Below, piece by piece: positions 16,043-24,272 of a stretch of 64,000 bases of DNA. The notes under the pieces were generated by a model. The model made no database searches. It was given only the letters and a program-made list of their open reading frames with translations, and was not told the DNA's origin. Source of the stretch: Phytohabitans maris (GTDB taxonomy: Bacteria > Actinomycetota > Actinomycetes > Mycobacteriales > Micromonosporaceae); assembly GCF_031085175.1 (NCBI RefSeq), contig NZ_JAVHUY010000012.1, forward strand, positions 124,001-188,000, read 5' to 3'. Made by a program: the position numbers and the translations under genes. How positions within the stretch are numbered: position 1 is the stretch's first letter; the number at the start of each line of letters is the position of its first letter.

Positions 16043-16933
16043 TCATGAGCGGCGGCGGAGTGCGGCCTTCAGCTCGGCGACCACGCCGTCGAGGTCGTCG
16101 CGGAGGCGTTTGGACGTGACGTGCAGGACGATCCAGTCGGCGCCGAGCAGCCGGTTGAGGCGTTGGCGGTCGTGGTGGATCTGGTCCTGGCCCGCGTGCC
16201 ACAGCCCGTCGTACTCCACCGCGACCTTCTGCGCCGGCCAGGCCAGATCCACCCGGGCCAGGAACCGGCCATCGCGCTCGATCACGTACTGGGTGACCGG
16301 CACCGGCACATCGGCCAGCACCAGCCGCACCCGCAACCGGCTCTCCTGCGGCGACTCGGCACCCGGGTCGGCGAGCGTGGCCGCCCGCAGCAGCCGCCGC
16401 CAATCACGGGCGCCCCGGCGCCGGGCGGCGTACGCCCGCAGGTCGGCGACGGTCAACAGCCGGCCTCGCAGCAGCAGGTCGATGACGACCACGGCCTCGA
16501 CGAGGTCGAGCCACTGGGCGAGGTCCCAGCAGGTACGCACCGGCGTGGTCACCCGAACTCCGTCGAGATCACGCACATCCCCGTCGACCAGGTCGGCCGA
16601 GTGCGCGCGCAGGCCGGCCGAGCGGCCGAACCGCAGGTGGCGGGGTACCACCACCTCCACCGGGTGGTCAGGCTCCGCCGCGCCGGCGCCGTACAGGGCC
16701 GCCGCCGACCGGCCCGCGACAGCGGCACCGGCCGGTAGCAGGTAGTGGCATACCGCCAGGCAGCGGTGCCGGTGGGTGATCGCCAACGAGGCGTCCGCGT
16801 AGACCCCGCGAAACAGCGGCCGCCACGCCGCACTGCGCAGCTCGGTGGGGGTCAGCAGCCGCCGCCGCAAGGCGTTGCGGGCCAGGAAGATCTTGCCGGC
16901 CAGCGCCGCCGGACGCCGGGGAGGTTTAGGCAT
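16043..16933 (-). CDS. DUF559 endonuclease-like protein with AbiEi-like N-terminus
   Basis: A 296-residue protein. The N-terminal half resembles the winged-helix region of AbiEi-type antitoxin/regulator proteins (LLTPTELRSAAWRPLFRGVY, then a VTTPVRTCWDLAQWL segment near residue 125). The C-terminal ~100 residues are a DUF559 domain with a PD-(D/E)xK-like pattern: Glu in PQESRLRVRLVL, then RVDLAWPAQKVAVEYDG and a HHDRQRLNRLLGADWIVLHVT segment. Such proteins are common orphan genes in actinomycetes and their role is unknown. No partner toxin is adjacent. The two palindromes at 15971-16037 follow its stop. Confidence 0.8.
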   Translation of the reverse strand: MPKPPRRPAALAGKIFLARNALRRRLLTPTELRSAAWRPLFRGVYADASLAITHRHRCLAVCHYLLPAGAAVAGRSAAALYGAGAAEPDHPVEVVVPRHLRFGRSAGLRAHSADLVDGDVRDLDGVRVTTPVRTCWDLAQWLDLVEAVVVIDLLLRGRLLTVADLRAYAARRRGARDWRRLLRAATLADPGAESPQESRLRVRLVLADVPVPVTQYVIERDGRFLARVDLAWPAQKVAVEYDGLWHAGQDQIHHDRQRLNRLLGADWIVLHVTSKRLRDDLDGVVAELKAALRRRS

Positions 16934-17136
16934 CCCTCCAGGTTCACCGCTGGTGCGGTCTCGTGCTGCCCCGCCCAGGGGCGGGGTTGAGGAGGGTGCG
17001 GAGGATCAGGACGGTCAGGGCCGTCAGCGTGACGTACCGGGGCACGCCCGCCCCGAGTTGTCGGGCCCGCGGCCAGCGGCTGGTAGTGGGCGGCTGGCGG
17101 CAGCGGTGCGGACGGGTCGCCCAGGGCCCGGGTGAC
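16934..17136. other. 203-bp gap with a short hairpin
   Basis: A perfect 8-bp stem CCCCGCCC-AG-GGGCGGGG at 16969-16986 could end transcription from the EEP-family gene. A 33-codon hydrophobic frame (17045-16944, GTG start) has no ribosome-binding site and is not called. Confidence 0.5.
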
Positions 17137-17805
17137 TCACGTGAAGTGGAGGTGCGCCACCACCGGGAAGTGGTCGCTCGCGCGGAGTGCCTCGGGGGTG
17201 TCGACCACGTCGTATCCGAGCACGTCGACCCGCGGGTCCACGAAGAGCGCGTCGATGCGCTCGCGCGGGCTGGCGCAGGAGAAGGTGGGCCGCTGGACGT
17301 CGCCGGCCGCGTCGGTCAGGCCCTCCGCCAGGATGCGCCAGGCCTCGCCGGAGGAGGGCTCGTTGAGGTCGGCGCCGAGCACCACCGGCAGGTCTACTTT
17401 GGACAGCTCGGCCCGCACGGCGCTGGCCTGTGCCGGGCGCTCGTCCGCGTACGTCGACAGGTGCGAGCCGGCCACCACGAACCGCGCCGGCCCCACCGAG
17501 CACTCCGCGAAGGCAGCGCCCCGCATGTGCCGCCCTGGCGTGTGCGGCAGCCGGATCGACCATGAGTCGTGTACCCGTACCCGGAGGTTTGTCAGCACCA
17601 GGTTGCCCAGCGAGGGCAAGCCGCCGGCGGCGACCAGCATGCCGAAAGATCGGGCGAGCTCGGCGGTCTTGCCGCGCCAGCGGAAGCGGCGCGGCCCCTC
17701 CTGGACGATCAGCACGTCCGGCGCGACATCCTTGACCACCGCGGCGAGTGCGTCCTGATCGTCCTTCTGGCTGTGCACGTTGTACGTCAGCACCCGCAGA
17801 TCCAC
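17137..17805 (-). CDS. Endonuclease/exonuclease/phosphatase (EEP) family hydrolase
   Basis: A 222-residue metal-dependent phosphodiesterase-fold protein. Family motifs seen are LTYNVHS near residue 5, VQEGPRRF (metal-binding Glu) near 35, GSHLSTYAD near 115, GADLNEPSSGEAW near 150 and the final SDHFPVVAHL (catalytic Asp-His) near 212. Substrate could be nucleic acid, a phosphoinositide or another phosphodiester. GTG at 17805 is preceded by AGGAGG; a 20-codon extension is not supported. It lies 80 bp downstream of the glucokinase gene on the same strand. Confidence 0.85.
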   Translation of the reverse strand: MDLRVLTYNVHSQKDDQDALAAVVKDVAPDVLIVQEGPRRFRWRGKTAELARSFGMLVAAGGLPSLGNLVLTNLRVRVHDSWSIRLPHTPGRHMRGAAFAECSVGPARFVVAGSHLSTYADERPAQASAVRAELSKVDLPVVLGADLNEPSSGEAWRILAEGLTDAAGDVQRPTFSCASPRERIDALFVDPRVDVLGYDVVDTPEALRASDHFPVVAHLHFT

Positions 17806-17840
17806 CGAACCTCCTGGTCCGCTCGCTCGCGCCGCACCAA

Positions 17841-17877
17841 AAGCAAGCTCGCGCAACGGAAGCAAGCTCGCTCACGG
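17841..17877. repeat. Two-copy 18-19-bp tandem repeat
   Basis: AAGCAAGCTCGC occurs twice in adjacent units (17841-17859 and 17860-17877) in the 80-bp gap between the glucokinase stop and the EEP-family gene. Confidence 0.65.
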
Positions 17878-17885
17878 CAACGACC

Positions 17886-18833
17886 CTAACGGCGGCGGGC
17901 GAGATCTCCCGCACCGACCACGCCGGCCGCGTTGCCCATCTCGGCGGCCACGAGCTCGGCCACCGGTACGCGGCCGCGCTGCGCCAGGGAGTCCATATAG
18001 GAGCGGCCGGTGGGGCCGAGCAGGAGGTCGCCGGCCTCCACGACGCCGCCGCCCACGACGAGCATCTGGGGGTCGAGGATCTGCACCATGTCGGCGAGGG
18101 CGATGCCGAGCCAGTGGCCGATCTGCGCGAACGCCTGCCGCGACACCGGATCGCCGTCCATCGCCGCGGCGGTGACCATCGGGCCGGTGATCGCCTCGGC
18201 GTCACCCTCGGCGAGTTCGAGCAGGGCGACCGCGTTGCCCGGCTCCTGGCGGGCGCCGGCGCGGGCGAAGCGCACCAGGGCGTTGCCGCTCGCGTACTGC
18301 TCGAGGCAGCCGAGCCGCCCGCACCCGCAGAGGTGCCCCCCGGGTACCGAGCACGTGTGGCCCAGCTCAGCCGCGATGCCGTGGATGCCGCGGACCAGCT
18401 CGCCGCCGAGCACGATCGCGCCACCCACGCCGGTGCCGATCGTAAACAGGACCATCGAGTCTTCGGCGTGCCGGGCGGCGCCGAAGCGGAACTCGGCCCA
18501 GGCGGCCGCGTTGGCGTCGTTTTCGACGATGACCGGAAAGCCGGTGGCGGCGGTGACGTACTCGCGGAGCGGCTCGTCGCGCCAGGCGATGTTGGGGGCG
18601 AAGATGACGTTGGACCGGGTGGCGTCGATCCAGCCGGCGGCGCCGATGCCGACCGCCTCGATCTCGCGCCCTTCGGCCAGTTCCTGGACCGCCTCGATGA
18701 TCACGTCACGGGTCTTGGCCACGTCTTCGGCAGGGGTGTCGCGGCGCGTCTGCGCCAGCACCGCACCGGTCTCGTCGACCACGCCGGCGGCCACCTTCGT
18801 GCCGCCGACGTCAACACCGATGGTCAGTGTCAC
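17886..18833 (-). CDS. glkA: ROK-family glucokinase
   Basis: A 315-residue cytoplasmic kinase that phosphorylates glucose to glucose 6-phosphate. The ATP-binding loop GVDVGGTKVAAGVV (residues ~6-19), ENDANAAAWAE near residue 104, TIGTGVGGAIVLGG near 130 and ELGHTCSVPGG with the zinc cluster CGCGRLGCLEQYASG near 165-180 are all ROK hallmarks. The length and N-terminus match Streptomyces GlkA. GTG at 18833 is preceded by AGGGGA. In Streptomyces GlkA is needed for carbon catabolite repression; whether it is here cannot be read from sequence. A MITE-like element lies immediately upstream. Confidence 0.92.
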   Translation of the reverse strand: MTLTIGVDVGGTKVAAGVVDETGAVLAQTRRDTPAEDVAKTRDVIIEAVQELAEGREIEAVGIGAAGWIDATRSNVIFAPNIAWRDEPLREYVTAATGFPVIVENDANAAAWAEFRFGAARHAEDSMVLFTIGTGVGGAIVLGGELVRGIHGIAAELGHTCSVPGGHLCGCGRLGCLEQYASGNALVRFARAGARQEPGNAVALLELAEGDAEAITGPMVTAAAMDGDPVSRQAFAQIGHWLGIALADMVQILDPQMLVVGGGVVEAGDLLLGPTGRSYMDSLAQRGRVPVAELVAAEMGNAAGVVGAGDLARRR

Positions 18834-18864
18834 GCCGATGTCCCCTCTGTCGAAGCGCCCCTAG

Positions 18865-19024
18865 GGCCTGTATCAAATTCCTTGCCGGGCTGCGCCGGGC
18901 CCAGACGCCGCCATGCGGCGCCGGGCGTAGGGCCACATACAACACCGGTATGCGACCTTGCGCCCGCCACCACCTGACGCCGCCTGGACTCCGGCTCGCA
19001 CCGACAAACTCTTTGATACAGGCC
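18865..19024. mobile_element. MITE-like element (160 bp)
   Basis: The ends are perfect 13-bp inverted repeats, GGCCTGTATCAAA at 18865-18877 and TTTGATACAGGCC at 19012-19024. The flanks are CTAG on both sides (18861-18864 and 19025-19028), a likely 4-bp target duplication that fits the YWAG-type targets of the IS5 subgroup. It contains no transposase or supported gene. It occupies most of the 275-bp gap upstream of glucokinase and may affect its promoter. Confidence 0.75.
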
Positions 19025-19108
19025 CTAGGGCCACGAACCTTCGCCGGCGTCGGGTGACCAGCGGCCGAGGGGCCACCGGTCACCCGGTGAACGTCAGTGG
19101 CCACCGCT

Positions 19109-19477
19109 CTAGCTCGGCCCTGGATCATGACTGGCCCGGGTGGCCGCGCGCCAGACATCCCCGTCATCGTCCCGCGAACCGGAATGGGACGTGGGCGTTT
19201 CCGGGGCAGATCGCGGCGTGGACAGCGACCGCAGCAGGCTCGCCACCCCGGCCGCGAGGTCGCCCGCCCCGGTCGCCACCCGCTCGGCGAACTCCGGGTT
19301 GGGGTCGCGCATCGCCCCGATGACCCGGCACACCGGGCACACGCAGCACTCGGCGGAGCCGGTCGCGACCGGGCCGGTGGGCGCGCCGAAGAGGGAGCCG
19401 GACGAGACGGTGGCGAGCACCGTCGCGACCAGGCGCTCGGCCTCCTCGCGGGCGGAGGCGGGGTCGGTCGGGTTCAT
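19109..19477 (-). CDS. Small cysteine-motif protein coupled to the SRPBCC gene
   Basis: A 122-residue protein of unknown function. An N-terminal amphipathic helix (residues ~8-28) is followed by a Cys-rich motif ECCVCPVCRVIGAMRDPNPEF around residues 43-63, then a second helix and a disordered Ser/Arg-rich tail. The motif could bind a metal or an iron-sulfur cluster, though a single CC-x-C-x2-C group is short for that. ATG at 19477 overlaps the stop of the SRPBCC gene (ATGA). Similar Cys-motif proteins next to SRPBCC genes occur in other actinomycetes. Confidence 0.7.
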   Translation of the reverse strand: MNPTDPASAREEAERLVATVLATVSSGSLFGAPTGPVATGSAECCVCPVCRVIGAMRDPNPEFAERVATGAGDLAAGVASLLRSLSTPRSAPETPTSHSGSRDDDGDVWRAATRASHDPGPS

Positions 19478-19923
19478 GCGGACTCCCCCTCGGCCCGGCG
19501 CTTGAGCTGCTTCAGGGCCGTATCCATGATCATTTTCTCCGCCTTGCGGCGGAACATTCCCAGCATGCCCACCGACAACTCCACCTCCAAGGTGTAGGTG
19601 ACGGTGGTCGTGCCGTCGCCGTTGTCGACGATGTCGTACGACCCGTTCTGCGCCTTCTGCATCTTCGACGGCGCGACGAGGTGCCACTCGATCCGGGAGA
19701 TGTCCTCGGCGTACTCGTACTCCAGCGTGTACTCGTCGGCGATCACACCGGCGTCGAGAGTGAACCGCACCTTACTGGCGTACCCGTCCTCGTACTCTTC
19801 GAGGACCTCGACCCGCTTCATCGCCTCGGTCCACTCCGGGTACCGGGCGAAGTCGCAGATGACGGCCGCGACCCGCTCCGGGGGCGCGGAGACGACGATG
19901 GACTGGGTGGAGGAGTCCGCCAT
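19474..19923 (-). CDS. SRPBCC (START-like) family protein
   Basis: A 149-residue single-domain SRPBCC protein with the helix-grip layout: start SIVVSAPPERVAAVICDFARYPEW, central VRFTLDAGVIADEYTLEYEY strands, and the C-terminal helix MLGMFRRKAEKMIMDTALKQLKRRAEG. Such proteins bind hydrophobic ligands. It corresponds in place and type to M. tuberculosis Rv2185c, which also lies near FadD15. The ATG at 19923 has no ribosome-binding site; TAACCT on the minus strand (19936-19931) is 7 nt upstream, so the mRNA is likely leaderless. It is divergent from fadD15. Confidence 0.87.
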   Translation of the reverse strand: MADSSTQSIVVSAPPERVAAVICDFARYPEWTEAMKRVEVLEEYEDGYASKVRFTLDAGVIADEYTLEYEYAEDISRIEWHLVAPSKMQKAQNGSYDIVDNGDGTTTVTYTLEVELSVGMLGMFRRKAEKMIMDTALKQLKRRAEGESA

Positions 19924-19930
19924 GTCGGCG

Positions 19931-19936
19931 AGGTTA
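19931..19936 (-). promoter_or_regulatory. -10 element of a leaderless SRPBCC transcript
   Basis: TAACCT on the minus strand ends 7 nt before the ATG at 19923. Confidence 0.55.
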
Positions 19937-19999
19937 CCCGTGCGAGCGGGGAAGCCCAGTTCCCGGGTAGGTTGCGGTTAGTTTCCCGTGAGGAGTGCC

Positions 20000-21796
20000 G
20001 TGCGCGAGTTCGCCGTACCGCCGGTGGTGACCATCGACGCCGCCGCTAACCTGACCGACCCCGTCTGGGACAACGCCGAGGCCGCCCCCGACACGGTGCA
20101 GTTCTCCCGGCGTACCTCCGGGGGGTGGGTCGACGTCACCTGCGCCCAGTTCCGCGACGAGGTCGTGGCGCTGGCCCGAGGGCTGGTCGCCGCGGGCATC
20201 GAGCCGGGCGACCGGGTGGCCCTGATGAGCAAGACGCGCTACGAGTGGACGCTGATCGACTACGCCATCTGGTCGGCAGGCGCCGTCACCGTGCCGATCT
20301 ACGAGACCTCCAGCGCCGAGCAGGTGGCCTGGATCCTCGCCGACTCGGGCGCCACCGCGTGCTTCGTGGAGACCACCATCCACCAGCTGGCCGTTGCCGG
20401 CGTACGGGAGCAGGTGCCCGCCCTGGAGCAGGTGTGGCAGATCGAGACCGGCGACCTGGAGGCGCTGGTCGGGCGGGGCGCGAGCGTAGAGGCGGCCGAG
20501 ATCGACCGGCGGCGTGCCTCGGTCGGGGCGGACGACGTGGCGACCATCATCTACACCAGTGGCACCACCGGTCGCCCCAAGGGCTGCGTCCTGAGCCACC
20601 GCAATATCTACTCCGACATCGCCAACGCGATCCCCGGCCTGCACAACCTCTTCCACCCGGGCGCCTCGACGCTGCTCTTCCTGCCGCTCGCGCACTCGTT
20701 CGCCCGGCTGATCCAGGTCGGCGTGGTCTCCGCCCGGGCCCGGATGGGACACAGCGCGGACGTGAAAAACCTGGTGGCCGACCTGCAGGCGTTCCGGCCG
20801 ACGTTCGTGCTCTCGGTGCCGCGGGTCTTCGAAAAGGTCTACAACACCGCCAAGCAGCGGGCGCACGGCGAGGGCAAGGGCAAGATCTTCGACCGGGCCG
20901 AGGCGGTCGCGATCGCGTACAGCGAGGGGCTGGACAAGCCCGGCGGGCCCGGCCTCGGCGTCAAGCTCCAGCACGCGCTCTTCGACCGCCTGGTCTACGG
21001 CAAGCTCCGCGCCGCCCTCGGCGGGCAGTGCGCCGACGCGATCTCCGGCGGGGCGCCGCTGGGCGTGCGGCTCGCGCACTTCTTCCGCGGCATCGGGGTC
21101 ACCGTCTACGAGGGGTACGGGCTGACCGAGACCTCCCCCGCCGTCGCCGTCAACCTGCAAGACGCGATCCGCATCGGCACCGTCGGCCGCCCGCTGCCCG
21201 GCGTGACGATCCGGATCGCCGACGACGGCGAGATCCTCGTCAAGGGTGACATCGTCTTCGGGCAGTACTGGAACAACCCCCAGGCCACGGCCGACGTGAT
21301 CGACGCCGACGGATGGTTCCACAGCGGCGACCTGGGCGAGCTCGACGCCGACGGCTACCTCAAGATCACCGGGCGGAAGAAGGAGATCATCGTGACCGCG
21401 GGCGGCAAGAACGTCGCGCCCGCGCTGCTCGAAGACCGCCTCCGCGCGCACCCGCTGGTGAGCCAGACGGTGGTGGTCGGCGACCGGCAGCCGTTCATCG
21501 CCGCGCTGATCACGATCGACGAGGAGGCCTGGCCGAAGTGGCTCGCCACGGCGGGCTACCCGGAGACCGACACGGTCGCCGAGCACCGGGAGGACGAAAA
21601 GCTGCACGCCGAGATCCAGAAGGCGGTCGACGAGGCCAACAAGGCCGTCTCGCACGCCGAGGCGATCAAGGTGTTTCGCATCCTGCCGCGCGACTTCACC
21701 GAGGCCACCGGCGAGATGACCCCGTCGCTGAAGGTGAAGCGCGGCGTGGTGCAGAAGACGTACGCCGACGAGATCACCGCGATCTACGGAGGCTGA
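20000..21796 (+). CDS. fadD15: Long-chain acyl-CoA synthetase (FadD15-like)
   Basis: A 598-residue ANL-family enzyme that activates a fatty acid to acyl-CoA through an acyl-adenylate. The P-loop TIIYTSGTTGRPKGCVLSH near residue 180, GYGLTETSPAVAVN near 375, the SGDLGELDADGYLKITGRKKE hinge near 445 and the C-terminal lysine region KVFRILPRDFTEATGEMTPSLKVKR are intact. The start FAVPPVVTIDAAAN and the segment YETSSAEQVAWIL are close to M. tuberculosis FadD15. GTG at 20000 is preceded by GAGGAG; a GTG 12 bp upstream overlaps that site. It leads a cluster with a histidine kinase and response regulator. Confidence 0.92.
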   Translation: MREFAVPPVVTIDAAANLTDPVWDNAEAAPDTVQFSRRTSGGWVDVTCAQFRDEVVALARGLVAAGIEPGDRVALMSKTRYEWTLIDYAIWSAGAVTVPIYETSSAEQVAWILADSGATACFVETTIHQLAVAGVREQVPALEQVWQIETGDLEALVGRGASVEAAEIDRRRASVGADDVATIIYTSGTTGRPKGCVLSHRNIYSDIANAIPGLHNLFHPGASTLLFLPLAHSFARLIQVGVVSARARMGHSADVKNLVADLQAFRPTFVLSVPRVFEKVYNTAKQRAHGEGKGKIFDRAEAVAIAYSEGLDKPGGPGLGVKLQHALFDRLVYGKLRAALGGQCADAISGGAPLGVRLAHFFRGIGVTVYEGYGLTETSPAVAVNLQDAIRIGTVGRPLPGVTIRIADDGEILVKGDIVFGQYWNNPQATADVIDADGWFHSGDLGELDADGYLKITGRKKEIIVTAGGKNVAPALLEDRLRAHPLVSQTVVVGDRQPFIAALITIDEEAWPKWLATAGYPETDTVAEHREDEKLHAEIQKAVDEANKAVSHAEAIKVFRILPRDFTEATGEMTPSLKVKRGVVQKTYADEITAIYGG

Positions 21797-21799
21797 CCG

Positions 21800-23530
21800 G
21801 TGCTCCCGTCCCCCGTCGCGGCCCGACCGCGCACCCGCCCGCACGGGCAGCCCCGGCCGCATCCGCTGGCCGTGGCGGCGCGGCTGGTCGTGCTCGCCCT
21901 CGTCGCGGTGCTCACGCTGATCACCACGCGCGAGGTGGAGCAGCTGCGGTGGATCGGGCTGCTGGCGGTGGCGGGGATACCGGCCGTCCTGGCGCCGCGC
22001 CACGCGGTGCTCGGCCCGCTCGGCCGCTTCGCCGAGGTGATCATCGTGGGGCTGGCGGCCGGCAAGGTCGCGGCCGAGGCGCAGATCCAGGGGACGCTCG
22101 GCTCCGGGCTGGGCGCGGAGGCGATGCTGCCGTACCTGGCGGTCCCGCTCACCGTCGCCACCCTGTACCGCCGCACCCGCGAGGCGCTCGCGCTGCTCGG
22201 GGTCGCCGCGGTCACGCTGACCTTCGGCGGCGCGGTCACCGAGGTCAGCGACGAGCGGCTGATCACCGACGGCGGCTACCTGCTGGCCTGCGCGCAGTGG
22301 CTCATCCTCGCCGCGGTCGGCATCACCGCCGCCGGCACCCTCCAGCGGGTGCTCCAGGCGCGCGGCGAGGGCAACCGCCCCCCACAGCCGTACGCCGAGG
22401 CCACCCGCCTGCTCACCCAGCTGCGCAGCGTCGCCCGCCAGCTGCCCGGGGCCACGCTCGACCCGGGCGGCATCGCCGAGCACCTGCTCGACGAGCTGCG
22501 CACGATCACCCGGACGGAACGAGCGGCGGTGCTGACCGCGAGCGGCGGCGGCCGCCTGGTCGTACTGGCGCAGACCGGCGCCGACCGGGTCGACTGGGAG
22601 ACCACGCTCGACGCCGACTCGGCGATCGCCGACGCGTGGGCGAGCCAGCAGCCGCAGACCGCCCACCGGTCGCAGGCGCGTTCACACCGCAAGGGTGATG
22701 TCTCGGCCCTCGTGGTCCCTCTTGTGGCCGGAGTCCGCACTGTCGGATTAGTGACTCTCGAGGCTGATGTCACCAACGCGTACCCCTCGTCGGTCGTGGG
22801 GCGGGTGACCGCGGTGACCGGGCCGGCCGCGCTGCGGTTGGAGGCCGCCCTGCTCTTCGACGAGGTCCGCTCCCTCGCCACGAACGAGGAGCGGCAGCGC
22901 CTCGCCCGTGAGATCCACGACGGCGTGGCGCAGGAGCTGGTGATGGTCGGGTACGGCATCGACAACGCCCTCGCGCTCCTGCCGGAGGAGGCGAAGGAGA
23001 GCGGCGAGGAGCTCCGTACCCTCCGCGGCGAGGTCACCCGCGTCATCACTGAGCTGCGGCTTAGCCTCTTCGAGCTGCGCAGCGAGGTCGACCGGCACGG
23101 TGGCCTGGCGGCCGCAATCTCCGAGTACGCCCGGCAGGTCGGCGCCTCCGCCGGGCTCCGCGTCCACTACACCCTCGACGAGTCCACCGCCCGGCTGCCG
23201 GCCGCCACCGAGGCCGAGCTCCTGCGCATCGCCCAGGAGGCGATCACCAACGCGCGCAAGCACGCCGGCGCGTCGAATCTCTGGGTCACGTGCGCCGTCG
23301 ATCCTCCGTATGCGCAAATTGAAGTGTCGGATGACGGTCAGGGCATCGCTGACCAGCGGCCGGACGGGAGGTACGGTCTTGCGATCATGGCCGAGAGGGC
23401 GGAACGTATCCGTGGCCGGCTAGAGATCAGGCCACGTCATCCGAGCGGCACAACTGTCGCTGTCGTGCTGGGAAGCTCGCCCCGGCGCGATAGCGTGCGC
23501 GATAGCGTGAATGCACCAGAAGGGGAGTAA
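21800..23530 (+). CDS. Membrane sensor histidine kinase with GAF domain (NarL-type)
   Basis: A 576-residue kinase. Residues ~25-180 contain about five membrane segments, followed by a GAF-like domain at ~220-350, a HisKA_3 dimerisation region with phospho-acceptor His373 in LAREIHDGVAQELVMVGYG, and a HATPase_c domain (~465-560) with ITNARKHAGASNLWV and SDDGQGIAD. GTG at 21800 is preceded by GGAGG and follows the fadD15 stop by 3 bp, suggesting co-translation. The partner response regulator begins 7 bp downstream. The stimulus is unknown; linkage to an acyl-CoA synthetase suggests a membrane or lipid signal, as inference. Confidence 0.9.
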   Translation: MLPSPVAARPRTRPHGQPRPHPLAVAARLVVLALVAVLTLITTREVEQLRWIGLLAVAGIPAVLAPRHAVLGPLGRFAEVIIVGLAAGKVAAEAQIQGTLGSGLGAEAMLPYLAVPLTVATLYRRTREALALLGVAAVTLTFGGAVTEVSDERLITDGGYLLACAQWLILAAVGITAAGTLQRVLQARGEGNRPPQPYAEATRLLTQLRSVARQLPGATLDPGGIAEHLLDELRTITRTERAAVLTASGGGRLVVLAQTGADRVDWETTLDADSAIADAWASQQPQTAHRSQARSHRKGDVSALVVPLVAGVRTVGLVTLEADVTNAYPSSVVGRVTAVTGPAALRLEAALLFDEVRSLATNEERQRLAREIHDGVAQELVMVGYGIDNALALLPEEAKESGEELRTLRGEVTRVITELRLSLFELRSEVDRHGGLAAAISEYARQVGASAGLRVHYTLDESTARLPAATEAELLRIAQEAITNARKHAGASNLWVTCAVDPPYAQIEVSDDGQGIADQRPDGRYGLAIMAERAERIRGRLEIRPRHPSGTTVAVVLGSSPRRDSVRDSVNAPEGE

Positions 23531-23537
23531 GCCCAGC

Positions 23538-24209
23538 ATGACCACCAGCCCCACACCACCGACCACCCGCACCAAGGTCCTCCTCGTCGATGACCACGAC
23601 CTGATCCGCAAGGGTCTTCGGCACGCGTTCGAGCGGGACCGCCAGTTCGAGGTCGTGGGTGAGGCGGCCACGGCTGCCGAGGGGGTCCGCCAGGCCGGCG
23701 CGTTGCAGCCCGATGTCGTGATCATGGACCTGCGCCTGCCGGACGGCAGCGGCCTCGAGGCCACCCGCGCGCTGCGCAAGTCCTCCTCGACCATGGGCAT
23801 CGTCGTCCTGACCATGTACGCGGGAGACGACCAGCTCTTCGGCGCCCTGGAGGCGGGTGCCAGCGCGTTCGTGCCGAAGACCGCCCCGGCCGACGAGGTG
23901 GTGGCGGCCGCCCGGCACGCGGCCTCCTCCCCCAGCGCGTTCACCGCGGCCGACCTGGCCGAGGCGATGAAGCGCCGGCTCGCCCCGTCCGGCCCGCAGC
24001 TGTCGCCGCGCGAGGGCCAGGTGCTCCGCCTGCTCGCCGACGGCATGAGCGTGGCCGGCATCGCCAAGCAGCTGTTCGTCAGCGAGTCGACGGCCAAGAC
24101 CCACATCTCGAAGCTGTACGAGAAGCTCGGCGCCGCCAACCGCGCCCAGGCCCTGATGACCGCGCTGCGCCTGGGCCTGCTCGAGGCCCCGGACGCACCG
24201 AAGTTCTAG
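23538..24209 (+). CDS. NarL/LuxR-family response regulator
   Basis: A 223-residue regulator. The receiver domain has VLLVDDHDLIRKGL, phospho-acceptor Asp64 in DVVIMDLRLPDG, conserved Thr in VVLTMYAG and Lys in FVPKTAP. The C-terminal LuxR-type HTH is seen in LSPREGQVLRLLADGMSVAGIAKQLFVSESTAKTHI near residues 155-190. It is the cognate partner of the kinase ending 7 bp upstream. ATG at 23538 is preceded by GGGGAG. The gene ends 9 bp before family-1 palindrome copy 3. Confidence 0.93.
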   Translation: MTTSPTPPTTRTKVLLVDDHDLIRKGLRHAFERDRQFEVVGEAATAAEGVRQAGALQPDVVIMDLRLPDGSGLEATRALRKSSSTMGIVVLTMYAGDDQLFGALEAGASAFVPKTAPADEVVAAARHAASSPSAFTAADLAEAMKRRLAPSGPQLSPREGQVLRLLADGMSVAGIAKQLFVSESTAKTHISKLYEKLGAANRAQALMTALRLGLLEAPDAPKF

Positions 24210-24218
24210 GCCCCCTCT

Positions 24219-24272
24219 GTGATCGAAGCTCACTTCAAGTCGTTAGAACGACTTGAAGTGAGCTTCGATCAC
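24219..24272. repeat. Family-1 palindrome, copy 3 (54 nt)
   Basis: The 26-nt arms pair perfectly around a 2-nt centre; the element starts GTGATCGAAGCTCAC. It lies between the convergent response regulator and DUF4395 genes, and its right end supplies the TGA stop codon of the DUF4395 gene (24269-24271). Confidence 0.9.

Noticed and set aside
16043-16933. Type IV toxin-antitoxin system
   Set aside because: The N-terminus resembles AbiEi but no AbiEii-type nucleotidyltransferase toxin is adjacent.
16944-17045. A 33-codon hydrophobic frame on the minus strand
   Set aside because: It has no ribosome-binding site and overlaps a hairpin; hydrophobic short frames are common by chance here.
19934-22666. 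A 910-codon minus-strand frame spanning two genes
   Set aside because: It is antisense to fadD15 and the histidine kinase, both with clear family motifs.
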